Below are positions 49,201-57,800 of a stretch of 64,000 bases of DNA, in pieces. Each line of letters opens with the position of its first letter. The first letter of the stretch is position 1. The notes under the pieces were generated by a model that had not been told where the DNA came from, did no database searches, and saw only the letters and a list, made by a program, of their open reading frames with translations. The stretch comes from Endomicrobium sp. (GTDB lineage Bacteria > Elusimicrobiota > Endomicrobiia > Endomicrobiales > Endomicrobiaceae). The translations under genes were made by a program, and so were the position numbers. Location of the stretch: assembly GCA_031289585.1 (NCBI GenBank), contig JAITPF010000037.1, positions 1-64,000 on the forward strand, in the 5' to 3' direction.

Positions 49201-52200
49201 CAGAATTTACCTTGATATAAAATTAGGATCTATGACTTATGCCGGAAGTTATTGGGCTGTTTCAAACGGTATTGTGTGGGGTTTCAACGCTGAAAAAAAT
49301 ACATCTTTGCAGGTAGAAGAGTATATTGAGAATATTATCAGGGCTCAGTTGTCAGCTGGAGAAGACAATGAAGGAAAAGTTGGAAATATACTAATAGATG
49401 GTACATACGATTATCAGACAGTTATTATGTATGGTGCTCCTTTTTCAGCCGGAGATATTCTAAATTCTATTCATTGTAGTGCAGAAGTAGAGATAAAAGC
49501 AGGATATGTATTCGATGCTACACAACAGGGTGATATTTATATTGCAACCATCAATGCAAGTACTACAATAATACTTAAGGCTGACAATAATGGTATGTTA
49601 TCTTTTTATGCGACTGAAGATATAAATGTAACTTTCAATTTAGCAAAAAATGAAGATGGTAGTTATGATTGGTTATTTAGCGACGATACTGGTTCGCAGA
49701 CAGCAATCATAAATCAAAATCAGAAAATATCTTTAGCAACATTGTTGAATAATACTGGTTTAAATATCAAAAATAACAAAGAAGTTAAAATGATAGCTGG
49801 TTATGAAGAGATTGGAAAAGATGAAAATGGAGATCCAATATATGGAGATCCTATATATGTTATTTTTGTGCCAGGGCAGTTAGTGTTGTCTGGTAATACT
49901 TTAGGAGAATACATTTTAGCAAAAGACGTATATGTAGATTTTGATGATGAAAATGGTTTTAGCTTAGACAACGATCAGTCCGGCAACTCTTTTAATGAAG
50001 GCAGAAACAAAGGATGTTTCAGAGCTGGCGCGATAATGGATATTACAAGAAGTATAGATGCTAAAGGAAATGTAACATATTACGCCAGTGTAACAGATGG
50101 AACTCTTGATGTTTATAATTTAGATGGTGTTCACGTACCTAAACCAAAAGATGATTCATCAGGTGATAATGAGAATCAAGAAGATGATGATTATGACGGT
50201 CCAAATTTCCACGGAAAGGTAGGTTCTGAACAAGACGACGGAGATGGCGGGCATATTTATGGCGGTATAACTGGTTATTTTACTCATATAAGCACTTCCG
50301 GACTTTCAAAGAAAACTTTGGGTAATTATTTATATGCAATTGGTTCTACATTGGATGAGGGTTCAGTGTTACCAGATGGAAGTAAGTCAAAATATGCTGC
50401 AGAAATTAAAAAAGATGGCAGTATAGACTTTAAAATGAGTGGTTGGGAGAAATTTAGAGATGGATTTATAGGTTTTTGGAGTTCTTTGGCTTTTGGGTTA
50501 GTTACTATACTTAGCCTTGGTGCTACTTTTTGGGCTACAAATATGAAAGGCATGGAGGCTGGCAGAGCTTGGGCGGTTAAAACATCTAGTTACTTTAGTC
50601 ATGTTTATGTAGATCCTGTTAAGATGGGTGCGCAAGTAGCGGTACAGGCGGCTGTTGGAGGTATTGTTGCACTGGCTGTGTTAGTTATAGCAATAGTTTC
50701 GATACTTTCAGCGCTTGTTACAGCAGGGTTTACTGCTATTGCGTGTATAGCAGCTCTTATTGCAGTGATAGGGGCGTTTACAGGCGCTAATAGTGTTATG
50801 GAAATGACGTCAAATGCTACAAAACTTTTTCAAATGGCAGCTAAAGAGAAAGATGCTAATAAAAAAGCAGAGCTGCTTAAAAACGCATTTATTAACTTGG
50901 GACTAGCTATATTAATAGGTGTGATTACAGCCTTTGGCGCGTCTGGCGCTGCAAGCCAAATTACAAAAGGTATTACTATTGCTGTAAAGAGTATGGCTAC
51001 ATTTGCATTAAGAGTTACAATTATGATAAGTGTAGGCGGGGTTTTGGGAGGATTTGTTATTCCGACAATTGTAAGTGCAATTCAAGGTAAAAAAGGAACG
51101 GATGCACTTACTTGGAATTGGGAAGGTTTTGTAACAGGACTGTTTTCTGGTGCTAGCCTAGGCATATCTTGGGGCGCTATGGCTGGTGATGTAACAGAAA
51201 CGTTTTCCAAAGTGGGAATGAAACAACTTCTTCAAGTTTTTACAGGTACCACAGGAAGTACATTAAAAATGGTAGGCAGATTTGTAGGCAATGTGCTATT
51301 AACTGCCTTAAATACATATATAACGTACCAAACAGCTAAAAGTTTGGTTAATAGTATAAGAACAGGTGATTTCGTAGGAGCAATATCAGCGTTGTATAGT
51401 CTCATTTCTTTGAATATTATATCGCAACTTGCCAAAGCTTCCGAGATGGCAAAAGAGGCAAAAGATTTGGCTGAAGCTGCAAAAGAAGTAGGCCTAGAAC
51501 TTGAAGATTTGGGGGAAGAAGCAGGCAATGCAGCTGGAAAAGTGATGAATGCGGCTGAAGCTGAAACAGGTGTTGTTGGGCAAGAAGCGGCGGTTGCAGC
51601 TGAAGAATTAACCGCTGGACAAAAATTAAAGATATTTGGCGCTTCTATATTTGGGTTTACAAGAAATGCCAGCGGTACTTTTGAGTTTAGTTTGGGCACA
51701 TTAGGAAGATTCTGGGGTCCGACTATTATAGGAGCTGTTGTTGGAATAGTGGTATCAAGTATTATTGTAGCAGCTCAACATAGAAAACCTAGCAAAAAGG
51801 ATATACTTGCAGGTTTTGGAATAGGTCTAGCATTAGGTTTTATTGTAGGGCGCATTGGTTCTATGGAAGACGTTAAGTCAATATGGGAATCTTTGAAAAC
51901 TTCAGTAAGAAAATCTATAGCTCCAATGTTTGGGTGGGTAAGGGATGCTGGACGCGGTTGGGTTTGGCAAGCTAGTACACTGGCAAGAGTTTGGGCGACT
52001 GCAGCTGTAACAACTGTTGTAGGAATGCTTTTGGTGTTTATTTTAAATTCTTTTGGCGTTACAGACTTACCGTTGTGGACTGGCGCTGTTGTTGGCGCAG
52101 TGTTAGGTTTTGGTATAGGTAATGCTATAGCAGTTGATGCGTACGGTCAAAGTTTAAAAGAAGGTGTTAAAACTATAGGAATACAGATAGCTGATTCGTT

Positions 52201-54823
52201 AAGACCTTCAAAATTATTTTATAGCGTAATAAGAATGTCACAAGGCATTGCAGTATTTAATTTAAAATTTATGTATGCCACGGGTCTAATAGATTTGATT
52301 TATAGAAAAATTTTTGGCGGATCTCTTGCAGATATAGGATGGCTAGTAAGTATTGATAAATTTGTTGGATTTAATTTTCTTGAAAAGGGTCTAAAATTGG
52401 TTAGCGACAAAGATATTAGTGACAAATATGGTGATAAAAGCCAAATTCGTAGCGATGATGGTGCGGTAAAAAATAAATACGAAACATTGTCTGGTATTCT
52501 TTATCAAAATGTCCAAATGTTATTTAATCCTTCTCAGATGTTTATATTTTTAGCTTTAGCTGGGATTCTTTTACCTATATTGGGTCCAGCTTTGCAGCAT
52601 TCTCCTATTCTAGGTTCGGTAATGATAACTCTTAATGGAATTGGCGAATTATCATTTATGCAAGGCAACGGAATACAAGGGCTTTATGAAGAGGGATTTA
52701 AAGAACAAGTTGCAGGTTCTGTTGGAAAATATATATTTGGTGATTCTCAAGCAGGACAAATTTTCCAAGAATTATTTGACAGTTCTTCAGAAGATGAAAG
52801 AAACGAAGACATGAAATTTTTGGCGTCTGCAAATATTGATGTTAATATGATTGAAAATGCTGTAAAAGGTATTGCTGCATCAACTACTGATCAAGAACTA
52901 AGCGAAAATCTGCGAAATGCTTTTAAAAACTTAAATATTCCATACGAAAATATAATGCCTTCTTCTTTTTCTATAGGTATGAGTGCTGATCAAATTACCA
53001 GAGGTATTCTAACTGAAATTGCTATAAATAAGGCAAGAATGAACAGTTTTTTTATTGATTTTGGAGAGCCTGGGAATTATAGTTGGTTATTTCTCGAAGA
53101 TGAAATACGAAATACTCTTGGCAATATTTTACTACCTAAGGATGCCTCTATAGCACAGCAATTAAATTTCTTGTATGCAAATGCAGCTATTATAGGAATA
53201 GGTATAAATATTAATCCTGATATAGGCATTACTGTGGAACAAGCTGCTGAGATTATGAATAAAGCGCAAGCAAAACAGTCAGATTTAGGTTTTATAATAC
53301 TTGCAAATTATGCTTCTGGCATTGCTGCTGAAAGAACATGGGATGGAATGAGTACGAGACAAAATTCTGTAATACTTGGAAATATTATACAAGGGATGTA
53401 TCAATCATCGCATATTTCGGATGGTTCTCTAATAGCTAGCTCTACGGCAGTTTACATGCAGTCTTTAATTAAATACTCGGATTTTTCTGGTAATCGTGAA
53501 ATGGAAGTAGCGATATCAAATATATTAGATAAAACGATTGCTATAGGGCAAGAAAAAGCTGATAAACTTTTTAGAGATACATATAGAGATAACGAAGGCA
53601 TAAAAGATGCAAGACGGATACAAGAATTGGAAGCAGCAGGCGTGAGAGTTATCGTAGAATATCAAGAAGGTGGTGAATTTGAAGATTTAGTGCCATTAAG
53701 AGAAGAAATAGAACTTACTGAGTTGAAGACAAAATATTCGCCAGAAACTATAAAACTCAATACTTACATTAATGATTTAATTAATCTGGTTGACAGTGGA
53801 AAATTAAGCGCTTTAGATTTTAGATTACTGCTAAGTTCTCGCAATGATATTTACTTTTTACAAACTGATTTAGAAACAAGAAGTAGATTATCTGGGTACA
53901 GAGAAACATTGCAAAATCTTGTCAAGCAAGATGCTAGAAGTACTATAGATCGCATTAATCAAGGCTTAAGAGATGGTAAATATAGCGCTCAATACGCAAG
54001 GAATATGAGAAATGAAATCATAGAGGCGTCTGGCATTTCGCATCATTTATTTGATTTTCAAGGAATAAGTATTTTAGATACATTAGTTGTTGGCGAATAT
54101 TTGCCTGTTGCCCAGAGTATTCAATCAAACTCCAGATTTATTAGTGTAGATAGGATTTCTCAGTATATTGATATTAACATTGCAGGAATAAGATCTTTGG
54201 TGGAAAATGATAGCGGATATAAAAGCTTGCGTACTGACAATACAGAATTAGCGAGGCTGCAAGCGATAGATAATGCTGTTGATTTATTACTTAAAACTAT
54301 TAATGACCCTGATATCTCTGAAGCTGATAAGAAGACTGTAATTGATGATGTTCTAAATGCTGCTATAATGCAAACATTATCAAGGGACACTGTGCAAAGA
54401 ATGAGGGATTTAAGCAATTCAGCACTTATAGCGCAAAAGGCAAAGTTAGCAATGGAAGCATTGCAAAGAGGAGATAATGCTGCTTATAAGGCTATTGTTG
54501 ATGATGGTTTTGTAAACGCTATACGACAAGCGATATTAGATAGAATTGATAGAGAAAGTTTAGACGAAGATACTACGCCTGCTCAACAGAGTGCATATAT
54601 GAATGCGAGAGCTGAAGTTATGGCAATGGGTTCTTTGCAGCTTATCACTCAATATTTTTCAGAAAGTGAAGTTAGATTACAACAAGAGGCTTCAAAAGAG
54701 TTCCAGAGAACCATAGATACTCAAATGAGAGCTTTGACTATTAAAATAGCCGAATTGGAAGCAAAGCAAGGTAGAACAGAAGAGGAAAACTTAGAGCTTA
54801 ACCGAAATAGAAGAACACAATAA
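46235..54823 (+). CDS. giant secreted/membrane protein (2862 aa from the corrected start): signal peptide, C39-like cysteine peptidase domain, beta-rich segment, multiple TM/glycine-zipper segments
   Basis: Corrected start MNLKAKISKYFG preceded by SD tgagga; signal AILVVVCFILNVVNLPAFAS; Cys-His-Asp set VFCAADALATVL / VGGNHFITI / SDPN; long Gly/Ala/Val-rich TM regions. Confidence 0.85.
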   Translation: MNLKAKISKYFGIYDGKSVFTKSIAILVVVCFILNVVNLPAFASTKDDELRKKQIKTEQTNSGVLYQGDQSYGSVSYMQFLEDNTDIDENNAILVKNANGKYEAKGYWDLKTQTAKIIGPDGKAVDNDTYTNVVKNKLYGVKKEGNTIPQRTDTVVVSAIPQTTLQSSVPEQSVSERTPVPAVSQLITQSAASQSQADLSQEQPASEVISIASQEQSVAEVSAEEKVQQTLKALADKSKSTKKEFIEKSQKNKKYDEVVDELVKQTGLSREEVEADLAKLSKTQRKGVIDALANLFAQGKTIVFCAADALATVLNATNKGLLAFQVILADAIAGIFVKNNQDLISGKSNQLMISAQAIQTVLAKYGRKYNGYSASLDNVINALGAGESAILHVGGNHFITITRNEVGTYTISDPNKESKTVTADKLKTVMKSEYGLKENDRTTVLAKGNKQFKNIKPISDLSKITGAETQEEKDRKQKGLYDAIKAAYKAGNIWRTGGVKELIDNYGGFDALLNQKFSNEIAARIYTLFGDDAYSLMQELIFGKGVNLNHQQSEEFAVKYNFFLKYKALPGLNKILNESSTICNYSEKEIADFKKQRDRLIGDMNSEKEALKQSLAWSYTMGVMVKDVKIDWAKYGIDPNMKDDSYTSKKFNALVDKLFNSYDEAAIIALIDWVYDNTADASIGWYNSFENNGKRPQDYRDNAKKAVHKYFSETKFQLQEVNRKLNVENAKEEKQMALAGLDKAAKEIAILNVTITILEQYKGSTLSGQIGQILTTNKVSVPGLPAGDYYQMITISADWSGKNSTIKRQEYDQNGKPLYNNDGSLHYEEISIPAYSITVENSISTQEGSVVTRSDGSTYKVFGVEGKFEGQDVIWEYRGAIYGGTFYMSDYANIYLRDDTSSVYQEKEDKEKPPPQSAKYSGAAPRRDNWTSAIIVEDENGYTATGAGNRITVKKSGSKWKAEIVGMGTEALTGSSLQIASYDSKGNAYRIYLDIKLGSMTYAGSYWAVSNGIVWGFNAEKNTSLQVEEYIENIIRAQLSAGEDNEGKVGNILIDGTYDYQTVIMYGAPFSAGDILNSIHCSAEVEIKAGYVFDATQQGDIYIATINASTTIILKADNNGMLSFYATEDINVTFNLAKNEDGSYDWLFSDDTGSQTAIINQNQKISLATLLNNTGLNIKNNKEVKMIAGYEEIGKDENGDPIYGDPIYVIFVPGQLVLSGNTLGEYILAKDVYVDFDDENGFSLDNDQSGNSFNEGRNKGCFRAGAIMDITRSIDAKGNVTYYASVTDGTLDVYNLDGVHVPKPKDDSSGDNENQEDDDYDGPNFHGKVGSEQDDGDGGHIYGGITGYFTHISTSGLSKKTLGNYLYAIGSTLDEGSVLPDGSKSKYAAEIKKDGSIDFKMSGWEKFRDGFIGFWSSLAFGLVTILSLGATFWATNMKGMEAGRAWAVKTSSYFSHVYVDPVKMGAQVAVQAAVGGIVALAVLVIAIVSILSALVTAGFTAIACIAALIAVIGAFTGANSVMEMTSNATKLFQMAAKEKDANKKAELLKNAFINLGLAILIGVITAFGASGAASQITKGITIAVKSMATFALRVTIMISVGGVLGGFVIPTIVSAIQGKKGTDALTWNWEGFVTGLFSGASLGISWGAMAGDVTETFSKVGMKQLLQVFTGTTGSTLKMVGRFVGNVLLTALNTYITYQTAKSLVNSIRTGDFVGAISALYSLISLNIISQLAKASEMAKEAKDLAEAAKEVGLELEDLGEEAGNAAGKVMNAAEAETGVVGQEAAVAAEELTAGQKLKIFGASIFGFTRNASGTFEFSLGTLGRFWGPTIIGAVVGIVVSSIIVAAQHRKPSKKDILAGFGIGLALGFIVGRIGSMEDVKSIWESLKTSVRKSIAPMFGWVRDAGRGWVWQASTLARVWATAAVTTVVGMLLVFILNSFGVTDLPLWTGAVVGAVLGFGIGNAIAVDAYGQSLKEGVKTIGIQIADSLRPSKLFYSVIRMSQGIAVFNLKFMYATGLIDLIYRKIFGGSLADIGWLVSIDKFVGFNFLEKGLKLVSDKDISDKYGDKSQIRSDDGAVKNKYETLSGILYQNVQMLFNPSQMFIFLALAGILLPILGPALQHSPILGSVMITLNGIGELSFMQGNGIQGLYEEGFKEQVAGSVGKYIFGDSQAGQIFQELFDSSSEDERNEDMKFLASANIDVNMIENAVKGIAASTTDQELSENLRNAFKNLNIPYENIMPSSFSIGMSADQITRGILTEIAINKARMNSFFIDFGEPGNYSWLFLEDEIRNTLGNILLPKDASIAQQLNFLYANAAIIGIGININPDIGITVEQAAEIMNKAQAKQSDLGFIILANYASGIAAERTWDGMSTRQNSVILGNIIQGMYQSSHISDGSLIASSTAVYMQSLIKYSDFSGNREMEVAISNILDKTIAIGQEKADKLFRDTYRDNEGIKDARRIQELEAAGVRVIVEYQEGGEFEDLVPLREEIELTELKTKYSPETIKLNTYINDLINLVDSGKLSALDFRLLLSSRNDIYFLQTDLETRSRLSGYRETLQNLVKQDARSTIDRINQGLRDGKYSAQYARNMRNEIIEASGISHHLFDFQGISILDTLVVGEYLPVAQSIQSNSRFISVDRISQYIDINIAGIRSLVENDSGYKSLRTDNTELARLQAIDNAVDLLLKTINDPDISEADKKTVIDDVLNAAIMQTLSRDTVQRMRDLSNSALIAQKAKLAMEALQRGDNAAYKAIVDDGFVNAIRQAILDRIDRESLDEDTTPAQQSAYMNARAEVMAMGSLQLITQYFSESEVRLQQEASKEFQRTIDTQMRALTIKIAELEAKQGRTEEENLELNRNRRTQ

Positions 54824-54826
54824 GAT

Positions 54827-57800
54827 ATGCAAAAAGTTCAATCAATATTTAAGATATTGCAAGATCCAAATTATACTAATCCTGACTTAACTCAAATGGC
54901 GCACTTGAATGATCAAGCAAAATTGGAGATAAAACGATTATTTGAAAGCTTTGCCACTGATTTGTGGAAAGATTTTGATGAATCAATATGGAATTTTGTA
55001 GCTTCACAACCTGATATATTTCAATTTTATACAAAATCGCTATCGCAAGATGCAATAGATACTATAGCTAGAAAATATTTAGGAAAAACCCCTGGCGCTG
55101 ATATTGATACTATAAAAACCCAAATTGCAAGTGGCGATATTGAGACGATGCGACAATGTATTAACTTGCAACTGATTTCTTTTAGTGAAATATTAAAGCC
55201 CTATGTTAACCAAAATAGTGAGGGTTTTAATCCATATCAATTTACGTTACAATTGAGAAAATCTATGATAGAAGCTGTTTTTGGAAATGGTAAGACTGAA
55301 GAACAATTGACATTTTCAGAGAAATTGGCATTAGATTTAAAAATATCAGAAATGGGATACGATATTCCACGATCGGATTATAGTAATATAAGGCAAGCGT
55401 ACGAAGGCGATAATGTTACAAAGTTTGGTGTTGGAATTCTGAGCGCTAATGAAGATAGAAACAGAAGTACCGCCAGACAGGTTCTTATGTTGTTTGAAGA
55501 TTTATTGGGCAGAGTTTCTGCGTTGTCAGCTGGTGGGGGTAAGTCATTTGTATATATATGGACGTATTCACAATGTTTTCATAATGGTAATAGTATAGGA
55601 GAATTTTTAGGAGCGCAAACAACAGATGCCGCGCAAATGATTGGTTCTGAGCAAAATGTATTTATGTGGAGGATGCTTGGTATTCAAACTGTTAATGGTG
55701 ATGAGAAATATAAACAAAATGCATTTGATGAACTTGCTGATGCTTATGATAAAACAACTGTTTCAGGTATAGAAGGTTTAAAAGGAAGGGTAATTGCATA
55801 TTCAATAGGGCAGAGAGGTTTTGTGGAGCTTCAGGCAAGGGTTGGCGCAAACGGCGCAAAATTAAATAATGCGCTTAGCAATACTGATGTAAGAGTTGCT
55901 GATGAAGCAGATGTTGCCGCATTGAGCAGAGTATCGTATATTATGGGAACGGGAGATGCCGTAGTCCCACAATACCAAGCGGATGATATAGTAGGAAAAT
56001 TAAAAACACTGCAAAGTGTTACATTTCAAGCTGAAGACAAAGAGTATAAAATACAACCAAATCCTACGGCAAAAACACAAGGCGACTTAGCAATAAATGA
56101 ATTTGCTATTATAGATGGTAAAATTGTTTGTGGAAGTTCTGAACTAGAAACTGCAATATTAGAAAAATTCAAATCATGGACACTGTTAGATTATATGCAA
56201 AACACAAATGTAACAAAATTGAGTGATATTAAAGGAAATACAGCATCTAACCTGAGTAATATTATGAGAGCATGGAATGTTTTTGCGGTAAGATTACGAG
56301 GTGGCGAGTCTGTTTCATTTGTAGATGGGCAGCCTGCATCTGTTGAAGCAGGTAGAAGGCAATCAAATACTACAGATCAAAGTTCTTCTTACAATGTTGC
56401 TTTAGTAGCTTTAGAAATTGAACGTTTAAAAGGGTTAAATCAAAGCACAAAAGGATTTGATATACACAATGTAAAAATGTCTGTAAGTTCTGGAGAATCT
56501 ACAATTTCGCAGATATTTAGTAGAGAACAAGGCACTACTCTTAATTGTGGAGGATCTGCAACGCTTGATGTTGCTAGAGAAGTTGCTCATGCGATATTTG
56601 GCGGTGAAGCTGTAGATATAGAAGCGTCATCAATGAAAATGGTGGGAGGACAACTGGGCAATAGATTTAAAGTAGAAAGTTGTAGTAAAACACAAGAAAT
56701 TATTAATTATGGAGTAACCCAAGCACAAGAATTTTTAAAAGCGGCTGTTGACGGTACCCTTAAAAAAGATAGTGTCGGTGCTGACATAGGTTTATTATTT
56801 GGTGCTATGGATATGGATTATAACATTCAGATAATGATAAATGCTTTAGCGCAGATTTACGCCGAAAACTTTAATGCTGATGAACGCGCTAAGATTGTCG
56901 AATCATTTACAAGCAATATTGAATTACATACAAAAGGTTATTCGATAAGCGAGATTAAAGATTGGATTGCTAATAATAGTGAATATGGTGTACGCCTAAA
57001 ACCATATCTAAATAAAATTCAGACTATTGATGCTGTTATTGCTGAAAATAGTCCTGAAGCTGTTTCTAAAATGGCAGGAAATAGAGGAATGCTTACATTC
57101 AGCAATCAAAGCGGTTTAAGAGGTATAGATTTTAAGAGTATAAATATGATAGTTGTTGATGGGCATAATTTTCCAAGCAGCGAATTGTTGCAAGCAATAG
57201 GAAGAGCTGGAAGAAATGAAGAATGGGGTAAAGACAAAACTAGCGTTACTGTACTTATGGACTTGCCTGCTATTACAAAGACGCTTGTTAGAATGAAAGA
57301 GGATGATAGTTATTTTAGAGAAAGGCAGAGTGGTTTGTTTGACAGAGTTAATAGAGACCTTAATGAGAATTTAAGAAAAGTAAATGAAGAAGGTACTAAT
57401 ATTGAAAGTAAGGATCTTTTAGAGCTTGTATCTGTTTATAAGTCCATGCAGTTGAAATCTGAATCTATTTTGTTTAAAGCAAGACAAGAGGCAATGTATA
57501 TACTTGTCAAAGAACCGCTAGCTGAAATGGCTGCAATTGCAAGAAGAAATAGCAATGTAAGAGATGCAGAGTATTTGGAAGATTTGTATAAAAAATCAAT
57601 ATATAATGACGAAAGTAGCCTTTTCCAAGACAGTAGTAAAGATGGTAATGTTGTTGCTGATCCGATGATAACTATGATGCAAATATATCATCAAGTATTG
57701 ATAACAGCGCAAGCCTATTTAACTACAGCTATGGAAAATACATCTGATTCGCTTATTAAACTTGAGTTTGTAAATAGACTGCAAGATATAAAATTGATGT

